This document shows positions 1-6,701 of a stretch of DNA of 10,096 nt, in pieces. Source of the stretch: Acidobacteriota bacterium (GTDB lineage Bacteria > Acidobacteriota > Blastocatellia > Pyrinomonadales > Pyrinomonadaceae); the NCBI GenBank assembly GCA_013696385.1, contig JACCYR010000317.1, positions 1 to 10,096 of the forward strand. Direction: 5' to 3'. Numbering within the stretch: position 1 is the first letter of the stretch; each line of letters starts with the position of its first letter. The position numbers and the translations under genes were made by a program. Below the pieces are notes generated by a model. The model worked only from the letters and a program-made list of their open reading frames with translations. It made no database searches and was not told the origin of the DNA.

Positions 1-113
1 GTATTGACAATAAAGTTGGCGTGTTGTTTTCACGCTTCAAATTTTAAGTAAATTTATAATTTTGAGAAAGTCCTATTCCAATTGCTAGTGCTTTGCAGAG
101 GTAAATTTTTAAA

Positions 114-190
114 GTTCTGAGTTCACGCACAAGCCGTGCGTTTCCGCCGCGCTTTGCGGGCGGAGCAGACCTTATGTTTGAACTCAAAAC
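114..190. repeat. Cloverleaf-like structured element in gene-free DNA
   Basis: Bases 1-269 contain no credible gene. Within them, outer arms GTTCTGAGTTCA (114-125) and TGAACTCAAAAC (179-190) pair at 11 of 12 positions. Inside are a perfect 5-bp hairpin CGCAC/GTGCG (126-140, loop AAGCC) and a GC-rich hairpin TCCGCC/GGCGGA (143-164) whose inner CGC/GCG closes on a TTT loop with one bulged G. Together this makes a three-way junction. Its GC content stands out sharply from the AT-rich flanks. It could be a dispersed palindromic repeat, a small mobile element or a structured RNA; it matches no tRNA or riboswitch I recognise. Confidence 0.6.
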
Positions 191-225
191 CATTGCCCAA
201 TTTCCAAAAACTTAGGTTACCATTC

Positions 226-253
226 CCGTAAAATATATTTTGTGTCTTTACGG
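226..253. terminator. Possible 3' hairpin after the DoxX gene
   Basis: CCGTAAA (226-232) and TTTACGG (247-253) are exact 7-base inverted arms around a 14-base AT loop, 17 bases past the DoxX stop on the minus strand. There is no T-run after it in the direction of transcription, so a termination role is weakly supported. Confidence 0.3.
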
Positions 254-269
254 AGAAAGTGAGTTAAAG

Positions 270-665
270 TTATTCGCGTTTCCGAATAATTTTGTCCAAA
301 CTCCACGCGCCGCCGCCCGCAAAAGCAAAATATAAGAAAACAAAGCAGTAAAGAACCGCCAGTTCGCCTTTATTGATAATCGGGAAAAAGTTCTGCGGAG
401 CGTGAACCGTAAAGTAAGCTGCCGCCAACATTCCGCTCAAAATAAACGCGACTGGACGAGTGAACAAACCCAGCAAAAATAGTGAACCGCCAAAAAGTTC
501 CAAAATGCCGGCGACCAGCATTAAGCCCGAAGCGTTACCGCCGCCACCCGGTGAAGGCGGAAAACCAAAAAGTTTCTGACTGCCATGCCAGATGAGCAAA
601 AATCCGACGATGATTCGCAAAACGCTCAAAATGCGCGGTCTCCAAGTTGTCAAAAATGAATTCAT
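270..665 (-). CDS. DoxX-family membrane protein
   Basis: A 131-residue integral membrane protein of the DoxX/DoxD superfamily. Four helices are visible (about 13-31, 46-66, 70-88, 102-121). Family marks are IWHGSQKLFGF (25-35), LELFGGSLFLLGLFTRP (55-71) and FTVHAPQNFFP followed by NKGELAVLYCFVFLYFA, with a closing GGGAWSLD. Members are quinone- or thiol-linked membrane proteins in some bacteria (thiosulfate:quinone oxidoreductase subunit, redox partners in mycobacteria), but most are uncharacterised, so a redox role here is only a family-based guess. The start is firm: GGAGG (671-675) is 5 bases before the ATG. The 108-base gap to the lipoprotein gene is very AT-rich and could hold its own promoter, but I see no convincing boxes. 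Confidence 0.92.
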   Translation of the reverse strand: MNSFLTTWRPRILSVLRIIVGFLLIWHGSQKLFGFPPSPGGGGNASGLMLVAGILELFGGSLFLLGLFTRPVAFILSGMLAAAYFTVHAPQNFFPIINKGELAVLYCFVFLYFAFAGGGAWSLDKIIRKRE

Positions 666-773
666 TTTATCCTCCAGATTTTTAAATTAAAAATTCTTAT
701 TTAATTTTTCTTTCTAATTTCAGTTCCGCCTAAAATTAATCACAATTAGCTGAGGACTATGCAAATAAATGTC

Positions 774-1286
774 TTATTTTCCAAACGGCAGCGGCGGCGG
801 TTCTTCACCTTCCTGCGGATAATCGCGGTTCAGGCTTTCATAAATACTGATGATTTCATCCATCCCGTTTTTTGCCTCCGGATTGTTTGCGTCATATTTT
901 AAGGTGCGGCGGTAATCGCCGAGCGCAGAGGCATATTGACGCGCATCGGTTAAAGCAACTCCGCGCTTAAGATATGCTTCAGCCAGAGCCGTTTTAGCCA
1001 CTTCGTCATTTGGTTTTGCCCTTAGATTCTTTTCGGATTGAGCAATTTCCGCGTTAAAACTCGTAACATCAATCGGATTTCCGCTTTGTTTCCATTTAGT
1101 TCTCGTTTCGGAGTGCGGCACTATTGTCGGATTTTCCGCTGAATAATTCTCACTCGAATGACTTGAAACAACCAGAGAATCATTCGAGTTTTGCGCCGGA
1201 GCATTGACATTTACGGTTTGCTGACCGGCATTACCACAACCAAAGGCTGCGAGAGCCAAAAAAAGTAAAACTGTAATTTTTTTCAT
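774..1286 (-). CDS. Small TPR-containing lipoprotein
   Basis: A 170-residue protein with a typical lipoprotein signal: MKKITVLLFLALAAFGC, Cys17 being the probable lipidated residue, although the lipobox has Ala at -3 rather than Leu. A disordered Asn/Ser-rich linker (18-60) leads to about one and a half tetratricopeptide repeats (95-150, with AKTALAEAYLKRGVALTDA and ASALGDYRRTLKYDANNPEA), and a Pro-rich end (EEPPPLPFGK). TPRs bind protein partners, so this is likely an envelope adaptor. It starts 14 bases after the dikinase-like gene and is probably in the same transcript, though no Shine-Dalgarno is visible before the ATG. The partner is unknown; the exported dikinase-like protein is an obvious candidate, by context only. 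Confidence 0.85.
   Translation of the reverse strand: MKKITVLLFLALAAFGCGNAGQQTVNVNAPAQNSNDSLVVSSHSSENYSAENPTIVPHSETRTKWKQSGNPIDVTSFNAEIAQSEKNLRAKPNDEVAKTALAEAYLKRGVALTDARQYASALGDYRRTLKYDANNPEAKNGMDEIISIYESLNRDYPQEGEEPPPLPFGK
1152..1189. repeat. Perfect 10-bp inverted repeat inside the lipoprotein linker
   Basis: ACTCGAATGA (1152-1161) and TCATTCGAGT (1180-1189) are exact reverse complements with an 18-base spacer. They fall in the Ser/Asn-rich linker codons (NSNDSL and SSHSSEN), near the 5' end of the message. This could form an mRNA hairpin or be chance in simple sequence. Confidence 0.6.
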
Positions 1287-1300
1287 AAATTTATTTTTAT

Positions 1301-3271
1301 CTATTTCTTATCAATGTATGGACGCGCCTGTACGATATAAATTCGTCCGTTCATAATTCCCCATTCGATGTCTTGTTCTTTTTTATTGCCGAAGGCGCGT
1401 TTGATAATGATAGCAGATTTGGCTAGACTTCTCGCCTGCAAATCGGTCAACACGCGATTCTGCACATTGGCACATTTATCGGGCGTTTCCTTCAAATCGC
1501 CGTTTTCGTCAAAAGTCAGTGAATTTTCCTGCTGTGAAAGCGTCATTACGATTACCGAATTTGATGTCGGATTAAACAAAATCTGTTCGGGAATACCGTT
1601 ATTGTCAACGACTCTCGAATTATGACCGCAAACCGCGCTGATGTAGACCGCGTTTACGCTGGCATCATCAAACGGATCTTTAGTAATCATCACGCCGCCT
1701 TTATTCATATTTATGCCGAGTTGAATTAACGCCGACATATAAACATCGCTCTGGCTGACGTAATTTCTAACACGCGCTTCGTAAGCGTCAAAATTCCACA
1801 GCGAAGCCCAGACTTTTTTTACTGCTTTGGTCAGATTTTCGGCGGTTTTCACATTCGGCACGCTCGAATAAAGTCCCGCGCCCGAAAAATTCGGCAAATC
1901 TTCCGAGTTTGATGAACTGCGGACAAAAACTGCGCGTCCGCCAAGCTGCGTTTTCCATTTTTGAATAATTTCCTTTTTCAACGCTTCGTCAAATTTTCCG
2001 TTTTGAATTTCCCTGCGAAATTCTTCCAGCTTCTGACGGCGCACGCGCGGATTGTGGACAAATTCATTATCGAAGGAAAAATCATCAAGCTTCTTATTAA
2101 AATCGTTGTCTTCCATAAACTTGTTATACCAATAGAAAGGCACGGTAAAGCCGTCGGGAACAATCACGCCCGGAATTTTGGCGTTCATCATTTCGCCCAA
2201 GTTTGCCGATTTCGAGCCGTAAATAATGCTGTCTTTTTTTCGCATTTGACGCAGTCCGGCAAGTTTTTTGGTTTTTAAATCAACCGGCGGAATTTGAATA
2301 TCGGGCGGTTTATATTGGTCTAAAATTTCTTTGTCGGCAAATGTATAACTGTAATCGGTCAATTTCGCGTCAAGTTTTATCCATTTCGTATCGAACTCCT
2401 TAAAAAGTTTGTCGGCATCTTTGATATAAACATTCGGAATGTTCCAACCTTTCGCCAGAATATTGACGTGCGAAAGCGGTGTTGAAGGTTTTGCTACGAT
2501 AATTCCGGCAACCGGCGGCAGACTAAGCGGAAGTTCTTTCAGAACGACAATTTCGTTGTTGCCGATTTCCACTGTGTCGTCGAGCTTTTCAATAATATGA
2601 ATTCTGCCGATGGCTGTTCCCGTGTTCAGCGCGAGATATGCTTGATTTTTGGCAATGTCGCTTTGCAAAACGCGCTCAATGCCGATGTCCGCCGAAGCAT
2701 CTTCCTGCCGAATCGAATTCGGTTTGTAATAAACTTTTTCAAAAAAGGTTTTGTTAATCGCGTCATTGGCAATCCTAATCAATTCACCGCTTGCAAGGTC
2801 GCCTTCGTAAAGTTCCCAAGTGAATTTCTCAACCGGCTTTTGCCAGGCAATTGTGCCGACAACAAATCTGCGGTCTTGATTGATATAAACCGGCGTAAAA
2901 ACATCGTCGCCGCGAGCAATCAAATAATTTGCCAGCAAAAAATCTTTATGAAAGCGAAACTTTTGCGAATTAACATAATAAATTTTGTTTTTATTTTTGC
3001 GGTCAATGACAAACATCGCGTGTGGCAAAGCATATGGCGTGCCTTGATGAAAAGTCCGCGCCATCGAGTCAAATTCTTCCTGAGATTTTATTTCGAACAA
3101 AGAGCGTTTGGTAGAATCGGGCGTTTTCGGCATCGCGCCTTCCGATTCACGCGCAGGCGAAGGTTTCCGCGACATTTGCCCGCGCACGTTAAGCGGCAAG
3201 CAGTAAGCAGTAAGCAGCAAAAGAACTAAGAAACAATTCGTAATTCGTAATTCGTAATTCGTAATTTTCAT
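1301..3271 (-). CDS. GWD-like dikinase: His domain followed by PEP/pyruvate-binding ATP-grasp, with signal peptide
   Basis: A 656-residue protein of the dikinase group, which moves phosphate from ATP to a catalytic His and then to a substrate. Visible parts: a hydrophobic N-terminus (13-27) with a plausible VRG|Q cleavage site; a central region without recognised domain (about 55-240); a swivelling His domain with His268 in STPLSHVNILAKGWNIPN; and a C-terminal ATP-grasp with YGSKSANLGEMM (Lys354), FVRSSSNSEDLP (Arg451), NFSGAGLYSS, VWASLWN and DIEWGIMNGRIYIVQARP (Glu636, Gln648, Arg650). His-before-ATP-grasp is the order of plant glucan water dikinase, the reverse of PEP synthase and PPDK. 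There is no PEP-binding TIM barrel, so pyruvate is an unlikely substrate; the phosphate acceptor is unknown. The start overlaps the carbonic anhydrase stop (ATGA). Export of an ATP-using enzyme is odd; a later start, for example Met33, would remove the signal peptide. Confidence 0.85.
   Translation of the reverse strand: MKITNYELRITNCFLVLLLLTAYCLPLNVRGQMSRKPSPARESEGAMPKTPDSTKRSLFEIKSQEEFDSMARTFHQGTPYALPHAMFVIDRKNKNKIYYVNSQKFRFHKDFLLANYLIARGDDVFTPVYINQDRRFVVGTIAWQKPVEKFTWELYEGDLASGELIRIANDAINKTFFEKVYYKPNSIRQEDASADIGIERVLQSDIAKNQAYLALNTGTAIGRIHIIEKLDDTVEIGNNEIVVLKELPLSLPPVAGIIVAKPSTPLSHVNILAKGWNIPNVYIKDADKLFKEFDTKWIKLDAKLTDYSYTFADKEILDQYKPPDIQIPPVDLKTKKLAGLRQMRKKDSIIYGSKSANLGEMMNAKIPGVIVPDGFTVPFYWYNKFMEDNDFNKKLDDFSFDNEFVHNPRVRRQKLEEFRREIQNGKFDEALKKEIIQKWKTQLGGRAVFVRSSSNSEDLPNFSGAGLYSSVPNVKTAENLTKAVKKVWASLWNFDAYEARVRNYVSQSDVYMSALIQLGINMNKGGVMITKDPFDDASVNAVYISAVCGHNSRVVDNNGIPEQILFNPTSNSVIVMTLSQQENSLTFDENGDLKETPDKCANVQNRVLTDLQARSLAKSAIIIKRAFGNKKEQDIEWGIMNGRIYIVQARPYIDKK
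3191..3220. repeat. Second heptamer tandem repeat AAGCAGT (about 4 copies)
   Basis: Units AAGCGGC, AAGCAGT, AAGCAGT, AAGCAGC and AA follow each other with period 7. On the minus strand this encodes LLTAYCLPLN, the core and end of the dikinase-like protein's predicted signal peptide. It shares its period but not its sequence with the repeat 15 bases away, so the two are distinct elements side by side. Confidence 0.85.
3235..3266. repeat. Heptamer tandem repeat AATTCGT (4.6 copies)
   Basis: Plus-strand unit AATTCGT is repeated exactly four times plus AATT. On the minus strand it reads AATTACG and starts two bases after the ATG of the dikinase-like gene, where it encodes KITNYELRITN. It resembles the short heptameric tandem repeats (STRR type) known from cyanobacteria and other bacteria. 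Perfect copies suggest recent expansion and possible length instability; a change of one 7-bp unit would shift the frame. Confidence 0.9.
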
Positions 3272-3930
3272 CTCCCGACACCGATTTCCTGACGTTTATT
3301 CAGCGTCTTCAAAAGCAAACTTTTCATATCTTCAAGACTTTCGATGGTAACATTCAAATCTTGATAAATACCGTCTGTAATGTAATAAATCCAACCGTGA
3401 ACGGTCAAATTCTGCCCGCGCAGCCAAGCGTCTTGCACAATTGTTGTTTCACCGACATTAACAACCTGTTCGATGACGTTTATCTCGCACAATTTGTCCA
3501 ATCGTTCATTTGCGGTTTTGGCGTTGTTTAATTCTTCCTCATATTTATGCGCGAGGTCTTGAATATGCCGCAGCCAATTGTCAATCAAACCAAAGCGCGT
3601 ATTTTCAAACGCGGCTTTCACGCCGCCGCAGTCGTAATGCCCGCAAACGATAATATGTTTAACTTTAAGGACATCAACGGCAAACTGAATTACCGAAAGA
3701 CAATTCATATCGGTATGAATAATAAGATTGGCGATGTTTCGGTGAACGAACATTTCACCCGGCAGAAGTCCGATGCTGTTGGCAGGCGTGATGCGGCTGT
3801 CGGAACAGCCAATCCAGAGAAATTCGGGCGTTTGCAATCGGGAAAGTTTTTCAAAAAATTGCGGATCGCTTTCCTTCAAATTTCGCGCCCATTGTTTGTT
3901 TTGTTCTAAAAGATTTTTAAGTTTATCCAC
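3268..3930 (-). CDS. can: Beta-class carbonic anhydrase, Can type
   Basis: A zinc enzyme that interconverts CO2 and bicarbonate in the cytoplasm. The 220-residue protein matches E. coli Can in layout: LWIGCSDSRITPA with Cys42, Asp44 and Arg46, then HRNIANLIIHTD, and GHYDCGGV with His98 and Cys101. The zinc ligands are thus Cys42, His98 and Cys101, and the Asp44-Arg46 dyad is intact, at the same positions as in E. coli. The INNWL-type bicarbonate-site region is represented by LIDNWLRHI. The start is a GTG at 3928-3930 with no clear Shine-Dalgarno; it is chosen because MDKLKNLLEQNKQWA aligns with the Can N-terminus. Its TGA overlaps the ATG of the following dikinase-like gene (ATGA), so their expression is probably linked. 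It could supply bicarbonate to carboxylases. Confidence 0.97.
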   Translation of the reverse strand: MDKLKNLLEQNKQWARNLKESDPQFFEKLSRLQTPEFLWIGCSDSRITPANSIGLLPGEMFVHRNIANLIIHTDMNCLSVIQFAVDVLKVKHIIVCGHYDCGGVKAAFENTRFGLIDNWLRHIQDLAHKYEEELNNAKTANERLDKLCEINVIEQVVNVGETTIVQDAWLRGQNLTVHGWIYYITDGIYQDLNVTIESLEDMKSLLLKTLNKRQEIGVGR

Positions 3931-3949
3931 GATTTAGATTTTTGAAAAC

Positions 3950-4204
3950 TTATTTTTTGTCTTCTTTTCCTGATGGCAACCAGCGTTCAAATTTAGCCAA
4001 TTCTTTTTCAACCCACATTTTTGTTTTGTCGCTTTCGCTTTGCACGGCATAAACTAAAACGTCAATTTTCGCGGAATGTTGTCTAATGATTTCCAGCAAA
4101 TCTTTATTCTCCCGTCGCAAAATTTCAATTTCTTTTTCGTGGCGGTCAACATTTGCCGTCAAAGTAAAAACCTTTGCCATCAAATCAAATAATTTTTCCC
4201 ACAT
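3950..4204 (-). CDS. Small coiled-coil protein, unknown (84 residues)
   Basis: Unrecognised. The first part (MWEKLFDLMAKVFTLTANV) looks like an amphipathic helix. Residues 20-55 form a charged helix with regular hydrophobic spacing (EIEILRRENKDLLEIIRQHS), a good coiled-coil candidate, and the tail is basic. No signal peptide or long membrane helix is present. The ATG lies one base after the preceding stop (TAG A ATG), and its Shine-Dalgarno GGAG sits within the end of the upstream gene, which suggests translational coupling. It ends 19 bases before the carbonic anhydrase start. Its pairing with the 76-residue neighbour suggests a two-part coiled-coil assembly; that is inference. Confidence 0.75.
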   Translation of the reverse strand: MWEKLFDLMAKVFTLTANVDRHEKEIEILRRENKDLLEIIRQHSAKIDVLVYAVQSESDKTKMWVEKELAKFERWLPSGKEDKK

Positions 4205-4205
4205 T

Positions 4206-4436
4206 CTATTTCTCCAACGGTATTCCCCATTTCGCCATTCGTTGTGAAGTCCGTTCTATCATCTTTTTTGTTTCAGCGAGATTTCGTTCAAATTCTTCAT
4301 GATGCTTATCGAATTGTGCCGCACGTTCGGGACTTTCTTTTTCCATTCTATTTAAAATTTCCAAAGTATCATCAAGCAGTTTTTCAAATTTTTGCGCCTG
4401 GCTTTCCGTTATCTCGAAAGTAATTGTTTTTTCCAT
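4206..4436 (-). CDS. Small coiled-coil protein, unknown (76 residues)
   Basis: I do not recognise a family. A short beta-like N-terminus (EKTITFEITESQAQKFEKLL) is followed by a long, highly charged helix with heptad-like hydrophobic spacing (about 14-68; LLDDTLEILNRMEKE, then ERNLAETKKMIERTSQRM), which suggests a coiled coil. There is no signal peptide or membrane segment, so it is probably cytoplasmic. The start is well supported by AAGGAGA (4445-4451), about 8 bases from the ATG. It lies 49 bases after the glycosyltransferase, and a single base separates its stop from the next gene's start, so the two short proteins are very likely made together and may associate. Confidence 0.75.
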   Translation of the reverse strand: MEKTITFEITESQAQKFEKLLDDTLEILNRMEKESPERAAQFDKHHEEFERNLAETKKMIERTSQRMAKWGIPLEK

Positions 4437-4485
4437 TTTCTTGTTCTCCTTTCGCCAACTATTTTACGTTATTTCTTGCTGAAAT

Positions 4486-5748
4486 TCATCTTTTCTGCAA
4501 AATAGCTTCAATTGCATCGCAAGCTGCTTGCGTGCCGTGTTCGGCTTTGACAATTTTACTTGCCTCAACCGCGTTTGCCTTGTAACTCAAATCTCCGAGC
4601 AGTTCGCGCAACTCTTTAGCGGCGGTTTCGGCGTTGTATTTTTCGCGTGAAATTGTCCGCCCAACGCCAATTCTTTCGCATCTTGCCGCGTTGTCGGGTT
4701 GATCGTGGCTGAACGGCATAATTAGCTGCGGAACTGCGGCGCGAAGAACTTGCGCGGTTGTGCCGACTCCGCCTTGATGCACGACGCAAGCGGCTTTTGG
4801 AAAAACTTGCGAATACGGCGCATAATCAAATCCGACGATGTTTTTGCTCAAACCTTTCGGCGGTTGGTTGAAAACTCCATATAAAATAACGGCGCGACGA
4901 TTTAAGATTTTCGCGGCTTCGACGCTTTCTTCAAAAAAATCGCGCGCGTCCATCACGGCGGCACTTCCCAAAGTAAAAACAATCGGCGGCTCGCCGTTTT
5001 CTAAAAATTTGCTCAAACCTTCGGGCATTTTGCCCAAATCGCTTTGTCCATCGTAAAAGCAAAAACCTGTCTGCAATGTCGGCGAATGCCAATCGGATTG
5101 CGGCTTTCCGAGAACTTTGGAAAACATTGCCAGATGAAGCAAATCGGAGTATTTACCGCCAAAAATCGGGCTATGATTTCCGCTTAAACCAAGTTCGCGC
5201 CGAAATTTTCGGTAAGGCTCAAACCAAGATTCAACCATTCGGCGAATAACCGAGAAAAGCCCGCCGTGAAACGTCGCGCCAAGAAAGCGAAAATGCCGAA
5301 GCCATTGCGCCGTCGGCGGAACAATCGGGTCGTGTGCCGACATAAAAGAAACCGGCGCGAGGCTCGTCGTTATCCATTTAATTTTCGTTTTTTCGGCAAC
5401 CGACGCGGCGGCAAAAACGACTTCGCCCGAAATTAAAAGGTCTGCGCCGCGAACAGCTTCGGTTAAATCGTCATACATCGGGCGAATATTCGGAATTAGA
5501 ATTTCTTTAAGAAGTTTTTCCGTGCCGGTTTTCGCGTCCATTAATTCGCGGGTAAGTTCTCTGTCTTCAGGATTGATATTGGGACGAAGCGGACGAAATT
5601 CAAACCCAAGCGCATCAATTTTTTCACGATAGACTTCCAGTGTGTTGATGACAATTTCGTGTCCGCGCCTCTGCAACTCAATCGTCAGCGCGAGCATCGG
5701 GTGAAGGTCGCCTAGTGAACCGAAGGCTGCTAAAACGATTTTCGCCAT
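4486..5748 (-). CDS. GT1/UGT-like glycosyltransferase (MGT / rhamnosyltransferase-B type)
   Basis: A 420-residue GT-B-fold enzyme that would move a sugar from a nucleotide-sugar donor onto a lipid or other small acceptor. The N-terminal domain opens with the acceptor-side loop FGSLGDLHPMLAL (9-21) and a RRGHEI strand typical of GT28/UGT N-domains. The C-terminal donor-binding domain contains FTLGSAAV (258-265) and the UGT signature with His324-Gln-Gly-Gly, GTT (329-331), then PFSHDQPDNA (345-354), where Asp349-Gln350 would hold the sugar. Length is normal for the family, and it appears cytoplasmic with no signal peptide. There is no clear Shine-Dalgarno before the ATG. It begins a run of six close same-strand genes. 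Donor and acceptor cannot be told from sequence. Upstream, 5749-5837 holds nothing I recognise. Confidence 0.92.
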   Translation of the reverse strand: MAKIVLAAFGSLGDLHPMLALTIELQRRGHEIVINTLEVYREKIDALGFEFRPLRPNINPEDRELTRELMDAKTGTEKLLKEILIPNIRPMYDDLTEAVRGADLLISGEVVFAAASVAEKTKIKWITTSLAPVSFMSAHDPIVPPTAQWLRHFRFLGATFHGGLFSVIRRMVESWFEPYRKFRRELGLSGNHSPIFGGKYSDLLHLAMFSKVLGKPQSDWHSPTLQTGFCFYDGQSDLGKMPEGLSKFLENGEPPIVFTLGSAAVMDARDFFEESVEAAKILNRRAVILYGVFNQPPKGLSKNIVGFDYAPYSQVFPKAACVVHQGGVGTTAQVLRAAVPQLIMPFSHDQPDNAARCERIGVGRTISREKYNAETAAKELRELLGDLSYKANAVEASKIVKAEHGTQAACDAIEAILQKR

Positions 5749-5837
5749 AATTCGTTTTCAAAATAAAATTCCGAGTTTATCCGTGTTCATTCGTTGGAAG
5801 TAATTTCTCACATTAATTTTGCGATACATCCTTTATT

Positions 5838-6008
5838 TTACTCAAATTTCAACAATCGCAAACTGTTCAGAATAACAATTACGGTTACGCCAACATCGGC
5901 GAAAATCGCCATTGCCAGACTGCTCAATCCAAGAATTGCCAGAACGATAAAAACGAGTTTTGTGGCAGCGGCGAGCGTCGTATTGATGGAAATCGTGTTT
6001 TCAAGCTT
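5838..6008 (-). pseudogene. C-terminal remnant of a P1B-type heavy-metal ATPase
   Basis: Between the DsbA-like stop and the glycosyltransferase, the same reading frame continues for 56 codons to a TAA at 5838-5840. The peptide starts KLENTISINTTLAAATKLVF and ends with FADVGVTVIVILNSLRLLK plus FE. This matches the conserved end of CadA/ZntA/CopA-type ATPases: the (I)xxN helix, a hydrophobic helix, the AxxAD.G segment, then the last helix ending in NSLRLLK. The nucleotide-binding and phosphorylation domains and the metal-site helices are absent, so nothing functional remains. There is no start codon except an internal ATG, and the fragment can only be reached by reading through the DsbA-like stop. 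I interpret it as the 3' end left after a deletion. An assembly error is the main alternative. Confidence 0.82.
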
Positions 6009-6701
6009 TTATTTTTTTAACTCTTCTTTAATCAGAGCCTTTAAGTCCGATTCGCCGAGACGCGCCAGTTTTCTGCCGTTGATGAAAAATGTCGGAGTTT
6101 GCCGAACGCCGAGGCTTTGACCGTCTTTTTTGTCGCGCTCCAATTTCGATTGGTAGCGGTTTTCTTTTATCGCGCTGTTTATTTTTTCCAAATCTAGCCC
6201 AAGTTCCATCGCATATTTTCCAAACAAAGCGGTGATGTCCGGCGGCGGCGCGGCGGTCGGCGGTCCGTGCCGTTCGCCCCATTCCGGTTGGCGTTGAAAA
6301 AGGAGTTCCTGCATCTGCCAGTATTTTCCCTGCTCGCCCGCCGCTTCCGTAAGTGTCGCCGCCCGCATCGAGTTCGGGTGAAGCGGCATATACCGGACGA
6401 CCAATCTCACTTTGCCGTCGTATTCTTTCAGAATCTTTTTAACTACGGGATATATCGCGCGGCACGCTTCGCATTCCGGGTCGTAAAACTCGACGATTGT
6501 GACGGGCGCGTCCGCCGAGCCGAGCGTCGGACTGTCCGGGCGCACGAGATTTTCGGCATTAGCCGTCGTTGTTTTGTTAGAATTGGAATTAGCGGTTATA
6601 CGCTCGCTCTGGATTGAGTTTCGATAGTAACTTGCGCCGATAACTGCGGCAATAATGACGATAACTGCAATCGCACCTAAAATTTTGATTTCTTTTCTCA
6701 T
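6009..6701 (-). CDS. Membrane-anchored DsbA-like thiol oxidoreductase (thioredoxin fold)
   Basis: A 230-residue envelope thiol:disulfide oxidoreductase. An N-terminal helix (about 7-23, ILGAIAVIVIIAAVIGA) acts as signal anchor, followed by a Ser/Asn/Thr linker (about 30-50) and a DsbA-type thioredoxin fold. The active site is Cys77-Glu-Ala-Cys80 in FYDPECEACRAIYP, and the cis-Pro loop is Thr202-Pro203 in RQTPTFFING; the helical insertion between them includes a Pro-rich bend (GPPTAAPPP, 146-154). It would donate disulfides to exported proteins and be recharged by the DsbB gene it overlaps by 4 bases. It could act as a Bacillus-type BdbD or as an accessory enzyme for Cys-rich metal-handling proteins; sequence does not decide. 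The TAA stop is followed immediately and in frame by a P-type ATPase fragment, described separately. Confidence 0.93.
   Translation of the reverse strand: MRKEIKILGAIAVIVIIAAVIGASYYRNSIQSERITANSNSNKTTTANAENLVRPDSPTLGSADAPVTIVEFYDPECEACRAIYPVVKKILKEYDGKVRLVVRYMPLHPNSMRAATLTEAAGEQGKYWQMQELLFQRQPEWGERHGPPTAAPPPDITALFGKYAMELGLDLEKINSAIKENRYQSKLERDKKDGQSLGVRQTPTFFINGRKLARLGESDLKALIKEELKK

Noticed and set aside
114..190. Integron attC site
   Set aside because: The folded imperfect palindrome is suggestive, but the ends do not carry the paired RYYYAAC / GTTRRRY core sites and no integrase or cassette array is present.
2597..3229. Long plus-strand open frame of 210 codons
   Set aside because: It is entirely antisense to the dikinase-like gene, whose conserved motifs establish the minus strand as coding; the plus-strand translation has no recognisable domain.
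5794..6120. Plus-strand frame of 108 codons across the DsbA/glycosyltransferase gap
   Set aside because: The minus strand here encodes the DsbA-like C-terminus and a clear P1B ATPase tail; the plus-strand peptide is their shadow.
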